Positions 32,989 through 47,329 of a stretch of 64,000 bases of DNA are shown in pieces. The notes under the pieces are model-generated. The model made no database searches and was not told the origin of the DNA. It was given only the letters and a program-made list of their open reading frames with translations. This DNA comes from Eunapius fragilis (taxonomy: Eukaryota; Porifera; Demospongiae; Spongillida; Spongillidae), in the NCBI GenBank assembly GCA_963681505.1, contig OY811971.1, positions 2,655,730-2,719,729 of the forward strand, written 5' to 3'. The position numbers and the translations under genes are program-made. Numbering within the stretch: position 1 is the stretch's first letter; the number at the start of each line of letters is the position of its first letter.

Positions 32989-33188
32989 NNNNNNNNNNNN
33001 NNNNNNNNNNNNNNNNNNNNNNNNNNNNNNNNNNNNNNNNNNNNNNNNNNNNNNNNNNNNNNNNNNNNNNNNNNNNNNNNNNNNNNNNNNNNNNNNNNNN
33101 NNNNNNNNNNNNNNNNNNNNNNNNNNNNNNNNNNNNNNNNNNNNNNNNNNNNNNNNNNNNNNNNNNNNNNNNNNNNNNNNNNNNNNNN
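32989..33188. other. Assembly gap (200 N)
   Basis: Exactly 200 N. The base before it (end of gatagatt) is the same point that copy 2 reaches at 49028 and then runs past; the base after it matches 17145. The gap is therefore probably not real missing sequence. Confidence 0.99.
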
Positions 33189-33234
33189 CCCTCACCAAAC
33201 ACACACTCCACCCTCACCAATCACACATCTCTCA
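33189..33234 (+). repeat. End of minisatellite array (copy 2)
   Basis: Last two units of the ~20-bp array, equal to 17145-17190. The contig begins inside the repeat, which is a common place for assembly breaks. Confidence 0.9.
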
Positions 33235-33263
33235 GGTATCACTATCTTCTTTGGTTGCTCTCT

Positions 33264-34209
33264 GGGACAGATGAAGCCATCCTTGCATGACAGGGTTATA
33301 TTTCACACCACTCTCCAAAGGATCTTCACCATCCCAAGGCTCGTCTCTGGCCTTTCCTCCTCCTCTTCCCCCTCCTTCCACTGGTCAGTCTCAGTCCCCT
33401 TTGACCTCTTGCCACCCCTACCAGAGAACCGGTTGAATAGAGACACGCCCACATCAGCACCGCACACCAGACACAGAGGGTCCTTTGACTCTGAGAAGGA
33501 TGCTCTCCTTCACACGAGGCAGCCATCTTGTGAGCTGGCCTTGTCTTCTTAGGTGTGACATGATCCTCCTACCCATCCATGGCGCTACGAGGAGAACCTC
33601 CCTGGGCTGTAACAGTGGCTTGGTCGGTGTGGCCTGAGGTCACACAATGTCACTTCACCTCAAATTCCAAATCTGGGGATTCCCCCACATCAGGGAACTC
33701 CTCTCTCGTCAGTTGTCCCCTAGTCCTCTTCCTGGTCCCCAGACCATTAGCCTACTGTGAAAACAACTGGCCTGATGGTTGAGGAGGGACTGTTCTTCTT
33801 GGTACCACATCACTGGTAGTGAGGTCTGCTTTTTTGGATACAATACTGGCTATGGTGGGCGTGTCCTTCAAGGCTGGAGGTGGTGCCTTCACCACTGCTC
33901 CTTCAGCAGGTGTGCTCTGTTTAGAACCACTTGACCCACCAGTCTCCTCCCTACCAGAGCACGGCCTCTTGCTCTTGTTCTCCCCAACACCACCATCGCT
34001 TGCCAGACATCACACTACCACCACCACTGCTCCGCAGGGATGTGGGCGTGACAGAGTTTGAGGCCAGCACACTGCCCACACTGCTGTCTGTGAAGGACAC
34101 GTCTGCAGCCATGATTATTGAGCGCTGAGTGGAGGAGGGGACAATGCTCTCAGGGTTAAATAGGGACTTTGAGGATGGGCCTGGGGCGTGACCAAGTTTG
34201 AGACCAGCG
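33264..34209 (-). pseudogene. Nibrin-like linker fragment, duplicate of 17220-18165
   Basis: Same sequence blocks as copy 4 (LFNPESIVPSSTQRS, LGTRKRTRGQLTREE, VSLFNRFSGRGGKRSK). No difference seen. Confidence 0.45.
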
Positions 34210-34215
34210 CACTGT

Positions 34216-34242
34216 ATGAATGTATATATGTATGTATGTATG

Positions 34243-34276
<34 letters not shown>

Positions 34277-34318
34277 TGTATGTATGTATGTATGTATGTA
34301 TGTATGTATGTATGTATG
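34216..34318 (+). repeat. (TGTA)n microsatellite (copy 2)
   Basis: Equivalent to 18176-18278 with one TGTA unit fewer. Confidence 0.97.
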
Positions 34319-34443
34319 AGAGTGTGTGTGTGTGCATGTATGTGTGTATGTTTGTATTAAAATTTGATTACACTGACATATTGTATTGCAGTTCAACAAT
34401 TACATTCCGTTTCGTAATGTGTACATGCTTGCTTGTGTATCTA

Positions 34444-35603
34444 TCAATAATTGGACACTGTGGCTGGAAAATGTGAGTAGGAGCAGTACTGGAGATGATG
34501 TTTCAAACCATTCTTGGTCACATATTTCTTGTCACATCCTTCAGAGGGACATCTTAACTTCTCACCAAGGTGTTTTCTGCCATGCCTTATCAGAGCTGAA
34601 ATGGTTCTGAAAGATTTCCTGCAGAAACACATATAAGGTCGATCATTGCTGTGGACCATCATATGGTATGCGAGACTTGATCTGTAGGAATACTGCTTGT
34701 TGCAAATAGTACAGTTGAATCTTCTGGCTCCTGTGTGGACAACCATGTGCTTATTCAGATGTTCAATTCGTCCACATGCCTTCCCACATTCAGAACACTG
34801 ATAGTTCTTTTCTTGCGTATGGACAACCATGTGCCTTGTCAGAGTTCCCTTTCGACCAAATGCCTTCCCACATTGAGAACACTGATAGTTCTTTTCTTGT
34901 GTATGGATAACCATGTGTGTCTCCAGATGTCCCTTACGACTAAATGCCTTCCCACATTCAGAACATTGATAGTTCTTTTCTTGTGTATGGACAACCAAGG
35001 GCTTCTTCAGATCAGCCTTACAACCAAATGCCTTCCCACATTCAGAACATTGATAGTTCTTTTCTTGTGTATGGACAACCAAGTGCTTCTTCAGATCAGC
35101 CTTACGACCAAATGCCTTCCCACATTCAGAACACTGATAGTTCTTTTCTTTTGTATGGACAACCATGTGTTTCTTTAGATTTCCCTTATAATCAAATGCC
35201 TTCCCACATTCATTACATTCGTGCTTTTTTGCGGACGTGCTCATCTTCCTTGGGTGAGCTATATATATGTAAAACATTTGGCAGTTAATACAAAATAACA
35301 GTAATTGGCAAAAACACTTATGTATGTTTTATGTTGATCGTTATCAGCACTCCTTGACCACTAAGGGGGGTGGGGTATGTGATTTAACCCCATAAGTTGG
35401 TCGTTATCACAACCATACTATGTACAGTAACAAAGTGAAACCTATACCAGATTTGTTCCTGTTACATCAGGGAGTCCAATTAGAGGCTTCCAAAAGGGTG
35501 CCCCATTCCCCCCTCCCACCCACTTTATCACCTGCTCCACAACAAATGTCCTCCTCCCTCCATAGAAATCCCTAGATTCACCACTCAAACTCTCAAACCT
35601 CAT
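34444..35603 (-). CDS. C2H2 zinc-finger protein (duplicate of 18404-19563)
   Basis: Identical 277-codon frame with the same finger defects (LKKPLVVH, KACGRI). Proposed exons are 35603-35582 and 35258-34444. Probably the same physical gene as the one at 18404, represented twice by the assembly. Confidence 0.75.
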
Positions 35604-36214
35604 GGACAAAGGGAGCTGATGGTATCAAGCGCCACATGTTAAATGATTTTAGTGGACCCTATGGACCATCAAGACTTGCCATGGTTCATGTGAGGTGACT
35701 ATTTGTCGTATTGAAAACACGTACATTTGACTGTAACGTTGTGTGTGATAACATTTGGCAGTTAATAGATAATAACAGTAATTTGCAATAACACTAATTT
35801 ATGCTTGATTTTGATAGTTTTCAGCACTCCTTGACCATTAAAGGGGCAGTGCATGTGATTTAACCCCATAAGTTGGGCATCATCAACCATACCGTGTACA
35901 GTAAAAAGCATAACCTACACCAGATTTGCTCCTGTAGTCCAATTAGAGGCTTCCAAAAGGGTGCCTCATTCTCCCCCACCCACCGACTTCATTGCCTGCT
36001 CCACACCAAATGTCTCCCTCCCTCCATAGACGTATTCCTAGATTCACCTCTCAAAATTTTAAACCGCATGAACAAAGGGAGCCGATGGTATATAGCACCA
36101 CACGTTGAATAATTTAGTGTACCCTATGGACCACCATGACTTGCCAGTGTTTCATGAAAGTGACCATTTGTCGTATTGAAAACATGTACTTTTGACTGTA
36201 ACGTTGTGTGTGAT
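35274..36214 (-). repeat. Tandem zinc-finger promoter duplication (copy 2)
   Basis: Equal to 19234-20174: two ~477-bp copies, each with a candidate first exon before GTGAAT. Confidence 0.75.
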
Positions 36215-37448
36215 GGCTTTCAAATAATAAAAGGGTAATATGTCTTATGCAACAGTAAGAGGCCATACAATATCTAACAGAGTTGCTACGTTAAATGAGG
36301 AAAAGTACACAACCAAATATTCAGCTCAATTATGAGCATACCTTACGTAGAACTACAATACTTAACACATACCTTCCCTCTGTAGTATCAGAAAAGCTAT
36401 CTGTTAAGCAAATTTTTTAACACAAGGTCCATGAAATTTTGATACCAAAATCAACAAAAAGTAACCAACTGCCTCAAACAAAATATTGTCACTAGTGGGT
36501 TTTGCACCCATATTTGCACAGTGTACGATAAAATGATCCTTTGGATGAAGCTACACATTATTTCTACATTTGCAGGTCTTGTGGTTGAGGCTCGTTACAT
36601 TGTCAAGTAAGGTTGTTTATTCCTATGTCTTAGTCAATACACAACCCTAGACCTCCAAACATGTCTGTAGCCAGCAGAAACACAAGTGAAGCAGAAACGC
36701 TGTTCAGATCATTGAACTGGGCACCACCACCATCTATTCCATCTATTTGTATATAAATAAGGTATATTAAATAAGGTATTATATGGACAAGTAATCTACT
36801 TTTTACTTTTCCTTTCTTCCTCCAAATTATTATGAAAAAATGGACTGTAAGGCATGCTAATGTTTGATAAACCTAAGGAATGACTTTAGCTTATACCTGT
36901 AATTTGTAATTAATTGTTTCATCATAGAGACAGAAGAGACCTTTCTGTTTCCTGGGACAAACCTTGTGCTTTAGACACTTGTCATATTCCCTCTTGCTTA
37001 CTTGCATGTTTAATGATAACAACTTCAAACAACATTACCAATGGATTGATACATTGATCATAGTATAGCACCCCAAATCTCAGCAAGTTGAAACAGGATG
37101 AGCCAGTATCATAGAACAACACTGTGCCAGTAATATGTCCCTATTGTTTTATCCTTGTCAAGACATAATAACAAATTGGATAACAAATGCTAGTTACATC
37201 TGATTGATAACCACTTGAGGCATGGCAATAGTCAACACCTTTTCCGATTGAAAGTGTTCGCTAGAAAAGATAAAAAGTGCTCTATAAATTGTCAGATATA
37301 ACAAAAAATCTTTTGAATACGTGACTTAAAAGCGTAGCAAAACAGTTTGCATCATTACCACTAATATTCTAGGAGGTCATCGTGTTTGCCAGCATCTGTA
37401 GGGTGCACTGATCACATCTAAGGAAATCTGAAAGCAGATTCAGCACCA

Positions 37449-37733
37449 CAGGGGCGGATCCAGAATTTTTTTTTGCGAGGGGGGGCAAAGGGGAGGGGCG
37501 TTAATAATCATGGTTTGGGCGTGGCTACGAAATACTGCGTGTAAGAGAGGAAGATGTACCCGGGGTCTGGGGCTTCGCCCCAGCCGCTTTTTTATCATGT
37601 TACTTCGGCGCGTTTTCGTTGTATTTGTATCACCAGGCGACGTAAGACACCGCCCCTTGTAGCTATGAATATTTAATTTTAACTTGGCGGGGGGGGGGGC
37701 AAAACCGAGTTCCCCCCCCCAGTATCCGCCCTG
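37449..37733. mobile_element. TIR MITE (duplicate of 21409-21693)
   Basis: Same 285-bp element and CACCA flanks at the 16,040-bp offset. Confidence 0.7.
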
Positions 37734-37988
37734 CACCAGCGATCAATAAGATCATATCCATTTATGATTAAAGAAAGAACGCGCGACAATTTATTTCAAA
37801 AATCATGGTGCGTACTTTTTTCGAAAAATTTCATGGACCCGGTGTCACGTAAAATTGGGGATCCCATAAAATTGGGGACCCCTCGTCCCCAATTTCCCGG
37901 AAAATTGGGGACCCCAGCATTAAATTAGGGATCCCTTTATAAATCACAATGCGCATGTGCATGAAGCACGTTCATTTTTTGTCACCTC

Positions 37989-39858
37989 TTGGAGAGCAAC
38001 GCAATGGATATGAAAGACGGTCGTTTCAGCTACAGGGAAATCTTTACCTACCTTTTAGACAGCAAGTACCCATCTGGCTTCGGCAAGGCAGATAAGAGAA
38101 AGAGAGCCAAGTTTTTCGAAGCAAAAGGTTCTGACCTTTACTACATTGGTCGAGGTGAGAACGTGTATACTTGTAAAGTCTTGTAAATACTTTACTTCTT
38201 GTGCGCGAACACTAGACAAAACTGATCATGGTGCCAGCCCGAGGACGCGGCTAGTTGTGGAGGATAGGGAGCAACGGCGAAGAATCGTATCGATTACCCA
38301 CGAGGATGGTCATTAGAACTTATGACACAACAGCTGCAAAGTACTATTGGCCTGGCCTTTTCATGGATGTAAAACAGCAAGTAATATACTATCGCTGCTA
38401 TATAGACGCACGATTTATCACCGTATTTTGCTCTTTAGGTGACTGCTTGTGATCGCTGTCAGAGGATGAATAAGAAGTTAAAAACGTCTACAACAGAACT
38501 CCATCCCATTCCCGTTAAGGCTCAGATATGGTGCCAAGTTCGAATGGACCTTATTGGGCCATTATCAGTAACACCACGTGGTAATAAGTACATTATTACG
38601 TTGACGGACTATATTTCAAAGTGGGCTGAAGCAATGGGGCTTCCTGACAAATCAGCAGATGGAGTAGCTAGATTTATGTATTCTGTGAGTTTCTAGATAT
38701 GCAAATTAGGTTCCTTATTATGTTTCATTGTATTTTCAGACGATTTGTCGATTTGGAGCACCTGAAATTGTTAACGGACCAAGGGAGAGAGTTTGTTAAT
38801 GAATTGATGAAAGAGCTGTACCTGATAACCAAGACTCAGCATAGAATTACTAGTGCTTATCATCCTCAGGTATTCATTTAATTTTTAATGTAAAATTGCA
38901 CATTGGGTTTGTAAAGTGTAAGAGTGTCCTTGGGAATCAGAGGAATGTTAAGTAGTTAGTGTCATTACTATAGACATTCCTATAATCCAATAAGGTTTGA
39001 ACTTGCACATTAAACTGAATAGTGCAAATATTGTACTATACTATGTAGTGACCCTAATGTATTAATGAAGCAAGCTGCTATATGTATATGGGTCAATGTT
39101 TGTAACCTATTGCACTATGTACTCAGACAAATGGGCTCACAGAACGATTTAATCAAACATTGTTGAGAAACCTATGCAAATTGACAAATGATGACAAAAG
39201 CAACTGGGATTTGAAGTTAGAAACAGTACTAATGGATACAGATGCTCTCATCAAGAAACAATTAAACGATCCCCATATTACATGTTGTTTCAAAAGGAGA
39301 TGCGTTTAACCATTGATAGTGAAGTGATACCACCTCAAAACTTATATTCTTTAAACTCTAAGAATGAAGTTCAAGAAGTTATCCTGGTGCTGTTAGAAAG
39401 TAGAGGTAAATTGTTTGATAAAACAAGCTTGAATATTTCAGAGTCTCAGAGGGAACAGAAGAAGGTGTATGACAGGAAACATCAGTCTACTATACTGTCT
39501 GTTAATACAATGGTTTTAATGGAAAATTCATGTCAGAAACAGCGCAAGGGAGGGAAAATGGACGACCGTTACACTGGTCCATATTTCATTAATAGACATG
39601 TGGTAAAAGGGGTTTACGAGGTCAGAAATGCACATGATAAAATTTTAAAGAAAAAGGTAAATATCAATAGATTGAAGATGTACACTTGCAGCAAAGACAT
39701 AGAAGGTTCTAGTGATGACAAAGCAAAAGGAGAACATGAAGAGTTTAATCAGGAAGAACTTTTAAAACAGCTCCATTCACCAAATCTTATGCGCCTATGG
39801 AGAACTGGAGCATCAGAACTTTTGTACAGCACAGAGGAAGATGAGTACTTTGATGTAA
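37989..39858 (+). pseudogene. Ginger integrase-like transposase (duplicate)
   Basis: Identical to 21949-23818, with frame breaks at the equivalent places (near 38310, 38767 and 39234). Confidence 0.85.
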
Positions 39859-39909
39859 GTGTGCATATGTTTGATTATTACATTATAATTACATTATATC
39901 TTTTTATCA

Positions 39910-41195
39910 GCCAGAGGCAATGAATTTGTACTAAGCAAAGACCTCATGGTGTATCTGTGGACACAGTATCGGACCTTCTCAGGTAAAGAACCGCTAAGAG
40001 AAGTTTATGATGGCGATTTCATCATTGTTGATGATGATGACCTTTATGATGATTTTAAGTTATTTAAAAAGAATGGTGAATCATTTGAGCACTGTATTGT
40101 TGAAGCAGTTGATATTCTTAAATATTGGAGCAGATCAATTATGAAAGAGATGAAAGCAGTTCACATCATAGGGAAAACATTTTTTCTGATGTCTCCATTG
40201 GAGTTAGATGAATTCTGTAGTTGGGTCTTTGCAACAAGAAACCATAAGTTCACTCTGCAAGGTATGTAAATGTTATAATACTAAATGATACATATCATTA
40301 CTTCATTGATTACAGGTATACTAAAGAAGTTACCTCAAGAAGAACATGTATTTCACACACCTACTGAACTTTCAAACAAACATGAACTGGATGTACCTAC
40401 TGATGAACTTCCAGAAGAACATGTATTTGATGCATCTTCTGATGAACTAAAGAAGAGACAGTATGATAGCTTGTGGTTAGAAGTAGATGGTATAAAACTG
40501 AACAAAACACAAAAGGATATATTGTCATCTACTGGATGGTTGGATGATAAGATTGTTAATGCTGCTCAATCATTGCTTCATAAGCAGTTTGGTTTAGCAG
40601 AGCTTCAGAACACCACATTGGGATACACTTTAACACATGACATAATGCGCAAACAATTTGTTCAGATCTTGCACAACGGACAAGATCACTGGCTAACAGT
40701 TTCAACCATTGGGTTGCAGTCATCCTACATTAACATATTTGACAGTATGTATTCCACTTTGTCAAGCTTTTGTAAAGATCAAATTTGTGCTTTACTATTT
40801 GCCAATGACAAAGTAATTAATGTTCAATTTATTGATGTAGATAAGCAGGAAATACATATGATTGTGGTCTGTATGCTATTGCATATGCTACAAGTGTGTG
40901 TCATGGTGATGATGTTTCTCAAATGAAGTATAACTGTGCTGAAATGAGACCACATTTGATGCACTGCCTTAATACAGGCATTATAACCCGATTTCCAAGC
41001 ACACACAGAATAAACGGACTCACGTTGGCTGAAGAAGGCATTCCTGTTTACTGTTATTGCAGAACAACACAAGAGGAAAATATGATTCAATGTCCCAATT
41101 GTAAGGAATGGTTTCACTTGAAATGTGACCGTTCAATATCCAGGAAAAACTGGAAAAAGCCCAACTATTCATGGCTCTGCAGAAACTGTTTATAG
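39910..41195 (+). pseudogene. Ginger Ulp1-like protease and PHD region (duplicate)
   Basis: Identical to 23870-25155, including the breaks near 39931 and 40848. Confidence 0.82.
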
Positions 41196-42389
41196 GTGAA
41201 TGCAATTTCGTGCATACTATTAGTGTATTGTGCATCACATTTTATATGTTTGTGCTTCAGGATGCATGGGATAGTTCAGATCCTCAAGATGATACAATTG
41301 GGTTTTACATATTCGATTACGAGCTTGAATTCATGACATAATAACTAATAAAAATCGGTCTGTCTGGCTCTATCATAATATAATCGAGCTGTGTATTAAG
41401 CAGCAATCTCGCTTGTCTCTATCGACTCATCTACGCTGTATTGAGCATTCCTCATCTGAAAAAGCACCAGCTAAAGCAACTTTATATATTAAATGGAGAA
41501 ATTGGTGTTATCGTGAGATTGTGGTACGCTCGCATACATAAGGCGAGTTAGTGCGTAGGAATGATGTTGACAGGGGGTCCCTAGTTTCACGAAGGGATCC
41601 CCAAATTTCCAGAAATATAGGGACGGGGGGGTCCCCAATTTACCGAAAAATTGGGGACGGGGTCCCCAATTTTCCGGAAAATTGGGGACGGGGGTCCCTA
41701 ATTTCTTGGGATCCCCAATTTTACGTGACACCGGTGTTAAAGGAATTGCGCTTGACAAAGAATGATTAGAGTACAGGCTGTACGCTTGAAGGACGACACG
41801 ATGGTGTTCAGGTAAAATGTATAGCACAATCTCAGCTCTATGTTCCAATTGAATCTCACCCAAAAGGGTACCCCATGCTCCCTGCCTCCCTACGCTACCC
41901 GCTCCCACACTGTTGGAGCGGACGGCATAATGGAGGGATGTACGTTACATAAATGTCTCCCTCCCTCCATAGTCTTCCTAGGTTCACCACTGTGACTACG
42001 ACAGCATTCAAAGTTTCAAACAGCCAAGGGTGAAGGGAGCGATGGTACTAGTAACAAGAAGCGCCAATATAATTATTAGACTACTAATTAGTAGGCCGGT
42101 ACCAGTAGTCCTAGGTCTACTTCATGTTCGCTCGTTCTTGCAAGTAAACATTTGTATAAGCAGGTCCTATTAGGCAATAAATATTATATAGACCAATGCA
42201 TTCTCTGGACTGACCGGTTTTTCTTCCAGAAGGCGCAAAGACACGTGGTATCGGTTATGATGCTCTCGACCCCAGGCCCTGGTTATTGATAACATAATCC
42301 AAATTTGTGTAGCAAGGTACATGATTGATCACCTTCAAGCTAGCTCCCAAATAATATAATGGTGTGATTATAACATGACCGGTGCACTC

Positions 42390-43087
42390 ATGTGAACCTA
42401 AATATGTCAGCCTCATCCACTCTCAATAGAAGGGGTGGAGGCAGGTACATGATGTTTGGCCACACCCACACATAGTGACACTCACCCCTTCCTCCTGCTC
42501 CATCAACCACTGTTGGACTTCAGCTGACGTCTCTACGTGCTCCACCAGCCCCACAATCCTTGGCATCTGTGTTAACCCTGTGCTGCCAACCTAATTTTAA
42601 CGTATGTTCACCACTACACCCTCCCAACTTTATAATCACAGCCTTCCTTAACCTAGTTCACCATAGCATAAGGTGAAATACATCATGCTACACTAGGGCC
42701 AGAGTATTGGGAGCAAATGGAATTGTATGCATGTGTGTGATTGTCATGTGGTGTGCTTGCAGTGCAATGAATATACGAATTACAATATTCACCCTGACAT
42801 ACAACCTTCATTAACATTAACCCCCACCTCCCCCTCATTAACACTAGCTCATCTTCCCACCCTCATCTTTAACCCTTATTCTGCACCTTTCTGAAGTGCT
42901 TGAAGTCTCTCAGTCCAGAGATCATATATAGATCTCTGCTCAGTCCCTCACTCTAACAACTGCTTGTCGCCTTCTCTGGGACCTTGTCTCTCCCCCGGAC
43001 CACCACAACCAGTCTCACCACCTCCACACATTCTGGGGGAGGAGGGGCACGCTCATGTGGTGTGCTCAGACAGGCACCTCTGGGTAC
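42390..43087 (-). pseudogene. Nibrin-like fragment, duplicate of 26350-27047
   Basis: Exon A (start 43087), exon B (42577-42486, open) and a short exon C, all as in copy 5. Confidence 0.58.
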
Positions 43088-43325
43088 CTAGGAGGGATGG
43101 GGAGGAGGGATATGGTATCAGACCACTTCCACGGCTGACCACACCCACATACTTAAATACCCCACCCCATCTGACCACACCTACATGTACATACACCACC
43201 TTAAACATACACGGCCACACTAACATAGATGTACCATATGTGTAATACCAAAAGACTTCCAACCACAATGACATCAACAGGTACTTCACTCATCTTCCCT
43301 CTAACATGTCTTGTTCCATTGATCA

Positions 43326-43902
43326 AACACCAATCACACACTACACCGTCACTAATCACACACTACACTGTCACCAATCACACACTACACCATCACTAAT
43401 CACACACTACACTGTCACCAATCACACACAACACCGTCACCAATCACAAACCCCACCCTCACTAATCACTCTCCACCCTCACTAATCACACACTCCACCC
43501 TCACCAATCACTCTACCATCACCTATCACACACCACCCTCACCAATCACACTCTACCCTCACCAATCCAACACTCCACCCTCACCAATCCCACACTCACC
43601 CTCACCAATCACACACTCCATCCACCCCACTAATCACACGCTCCATCCACCCTCACAAATCATACACTCCACCCTCACCAATCACACACTCCACCATCCC
43701 CAATCCCACACTCCATCCACCCTCACTAATCACATACTCCACCCTCAACAATCACACACCACCCTCACCAATCACACATTCCACCATCACCAATCAATCA
43801 CACATTCCACCCTCACCAATCACACACCCTCCACCCTCCTCAATCACACACTCCACCCTCACAAATCACACTCCACCCTCCCCAATCACGCACTCCACCT
43901 TT
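43326..43902 (+). repeat. Minisatellite (duplicate of 27286-27862)
   Basis: No length or unit difference seen from the first copy. Such an array would be expected to differ between real duplicates or alleles of any age. Confidence 0.92.
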
Positions 43903-43906
43903 GACC

Positions 43907-44255
43907 TCTTGCCACCCATTCCAGAGAACCGGTTGAATAGAGACAAGCCCACAGCAGCACGCACACCAGACACAGAGGGCTCCATTGTCCTTTTGCTTTG
44001 AGGAGGATGTTCCCCTTTACACCAGGCAGCCATCTTGGGAGCATGCCTTGTCTCCTTAGGTGAGATATGATCCTCCTCCCCATCCAACAGGCTTGGAGGG
44101 AAACCCCCCTAGGTTACAACAGTGGCTTGGCGGGTGGGGCCTGAGGTCACCCACAGATTTCCCCTAGTCCTCTTCCTTGTCCCCAAACCATCAGCCTGCT
44201 GAGAAAATAACAGTCCTGATGGTTGAGGAGGGACTGTTCTTCTTGGTACTTTGGG
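43907..44255 (-). pseudogene. Nibrin-like linker fragment, duplicate of 27867-28215
   Basis: Same blocks (SLFNRFSGMGGKRSK, CKGEHPPQSKRTMEPS). Confidence 0.45.
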
Positions 44256-44559
44256 TACCTATGAGGACAGATGTGTAATACCATAAGACTTCCAACCACA
44301 ATGACAAGGAGGCAGTCGGCATGGTGATCAGTCTAACAAGTGTGGTAAGGGTAACTGTGGTTACTGGTTAAACGGTGTGCCAAAGGTAGCCATGGTTACA
44401 GATATAACAAGGCCTGTCAGCAATGGCCTTGGGTTTCCTGGTGCTGAAAAAGGGGGAGGAGGCTGTTGGCATGGAGATCAGCCTAACAGGTCTGGCAGAG
44501 TAAGCCATGGTTACAGGTATTAAGGACTACAAAAATGCCAAAAAAGAATTACACATGTT

Positions 44560-44740
44560 GTATATTATTGATGAGCAACAATTACATTCAGTTTCATGTT
44601 ATGCAGTAATGTGTAGACACTTTCATACATCATGCAATGGTCACTGTGGCTGGGAGTAGGGGCAGTTCTGGAGATGATGCTTCAAACCATTCTTGGTCAC
44701 ATATTTCTTGTCACATCCTTCAGAGGGACATCTTAACATC
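44560..44740 (-). pseudogene. Zinc-finger C-terminal remnant (duplicate of 28520-28700)
   Basis: Same CPSEGCDKKYVTKNGLK tail. Confidence 0.8.
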
Positions 44741-45205
44741 TCTCAGGTATCACTATCTTCTTTGGAAGGATATATGAAGCCATCCCTGATCATGACAGCG
44801 TCATACTTCACACCACCATCCCAAGGCTCCGCCTCTGGTTCCTCCTCCCCTCCTTTCTCAGTCTCAGTCACCTTTGACCTCTTGCCACCCATTCCAGAGA
44901 ACAGGTTGAATGGAGACACGCCCACAACAGCACGCACACCAGACACAGAGGGATGGCTACTCCCGGCCACCATTGAAAGGCCTCTGCTGCTGTCTTGTGT
45001 CTTGGCCCTTCCATCTTCACTTCACCCCTGTGTTCCAAGTGAGGTACCCTCCACTACAGCAGCTGCCCTGTGTTTCCTGGTGCTCAAAAAGAGGGAGGTG
45101 GCTGTCGGCATGGCGATCAGCCTAACTGGTGTGGCAGGGGTAGCCTAGGTTACAGGGATAACAGGAATGGCAGCTGTAGCTGTGGTTACTGGCGGAGATT
45201 TTACA
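44741..45205 (-). pseudogene. Nibrin-like linker fragment, duplicate of 28701-29165
   Basis: Same VKYDAVMIRDGFIYPSKED block and upstream pieces. Confidence 0.42.
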
Positions 45206-45419
45206 AGTCCTCCAAGTGCTACTGACTACATGGCTACCTGTTGATTAGTGAGCGGGTGGTGTTGGTGCAGTTTGATCAATGGAACAAGACATGTTAGAGG
45301 GAAGATGAGTGAAGTACCTGTTGATGTCATTGTGGTTGGAAGTCTTTTGGTATTACACGTATGGTACATCTATGTTAGTGTGCTTCACTCATCTTCCCTC
45401 TAACATGTCTCATTCCATT

Positions 45420-46180
45420 GATCAAACTGTACCCTCACTAAACACACAAAACCATCACTAATCACTCCCCAACTATACCAATCCCTCGGTCCACCCTCCC
45501 CTATCACACACCACCCTCACCAATCACACTCCACCTGTACCAATCAAACTCCACCCTCACCAATCACACACTCCACCCTCACCAATCTCACACTCCACCC
45601 TCACCAATCACACACTGCACCCTCACTATTCACACACTCCACCCTCACCAATCACACACCCCACCCTCACCAATCTCACACTCCACCCTCACCAATCACA
45701 CACTCAACCATCTCCAATCATACACTCCCCCTCACTAATCACACATTCCACCTCACCAATCACACTCCACCCTCCTCAATCTCACACTTAACCCTCACTA
45801 TTCACACACCACCCTGACCAATCACACACCACCCTCACCAATCACACTCCACCCTCACCAATCACACTCCACCTTCACCAATCACACACCACCCTCACCA
45901 TTCACACCCTCACCAATCACACACCCCACCCTCACCAATCTCACACTCCACCCTCACCAATCACACACTCCACCATCACCAATCACACACTCCTCCATCA
46001 CCAATCATACCCCTCCCATACCAATCACACACCACCTTCACCAACTGCACACTCCACCCTCACCAATCACACACTCCACCCTCACCAATCACACACTCCA
46101 CCCTCACTTATCACACACTTCACTCTCACCAATCACACATTCCACCCTCACTAATCACACACTCCACCCTCACCAAACTA
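45420..46180 (+). repeat. Minisatellite (duplicate of 29380-30140)
   Basis: Same long array, with no visible unit change. Confidence 0.93.
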
Positions 46181-46209
46181 ATCTCTTGCTTCTGCTCTCC
46201 CCAACACCA

Positions 46210-46520
46210 CCATCGAGTGGAGGAGGGGACAATGTTCTCAGGGTTATAAAGGAGGATGGGCCTGGGGCCCTGTGTTACGAGATAAATTGGGAATGAGCAC
46301 ACACAAACATGTCGTCAAGGAGTTCTTCCTCCTTGACAACATCACAACCCCCAATCCTGGGACACAGTACCAACGTCTCGTTCACACGAAGAGTGCCATT
46401 TGCTCTGGCCACACACACACACCTGATACTCCTCCCTTCACACCATCAAAGGTCTCCTCCTCCTGCTTCATGACACTGTGTACACCCTGGCTGACAGTGT
46501 CTGAAGCGTAGATGTAGAAA
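46210..46520 (-). pseudogene. Nibrin-like linker fragment, duplicate of 30170-30480
   Basis: Same VKEEELLDDMF block. Confidence 0.4.
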
Positions 46521-47329
46521 TATTTCAAATGCTCACTCAGAACTTGGGTATAGTACACTGAATTTACAGTCTCGTGCCATGTAGATGTGTGTGTCTTTTG
46601 TATAAATGTGTGTATGTGTTGTGTATGTGTATGTATTATATGTCTTGTTCACATGGTCATCCCACGATTGCATTGGCCATGGCACCATGTTTGGTCCCTT
46701 CCGTTTCAAATTGCTGCCATCCTGTTGGTTCGCTGTGTGAAGTTTGAGGCTTTTGGCGCATGCCATGATAAGTTGCCCACTTCACACTGGGAATACATAA
46801 CCACCACTATAAATTTGTAGGTGGCCACCATGGGATACCTATGTTAGCAAGCCATACACACACATACACACACCCATACCACAAATACAAACATTCTCTT
46901 TCATGTACATAGACCCACATTCACATGGTACTAGAAATAGAAAGTATAAAATACTATAATACTAGTCAAGTATACCTAGAAATGTACTACACTATACTCG
47001 AATTCCTACATGCTATGATTCATAGAATCGCCGGTACAAGCAGACATTCCAAGTACACATGCACTCTTAAACCTTTTGTGTATCTTTATATCATCCTTGC
47101 ATGCCTAATATGTAGGGAATACCTTTCTTACTTACCTATTGCCTACACATGTATGTCATACACCTTCAACATGATGGGCCTTACATGTATGTGCCTGTCA
47201 TGCATATACGATTATATTGCTGATGAAAATTTATAATTGTGAGTAACCTCTCCTTGCAGGCCTTAAATTCATCAATCCATTGTGCTGAGGTCATGCACTG
47301 AGCTGAACCTTTCAAGCACTTAAATTCAG

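Larger units (their letters stand above)
37843..41730 (+). mobile_element. Ginger-type DNA transposon (duplicate of 21803-25690)
   Basis: Same ends, same CCGG target duplication and same internal frame breaks. A transposition event would have produced different flanks; here the flanks are also duplicated, so this copy arose by assembly or segmental duplication. Confidence 0.88.

Noticed and set aside
32950..33274. Open frames spanning the N gap
   Set aside because: Composed of unknown residues; no sequence supports them.
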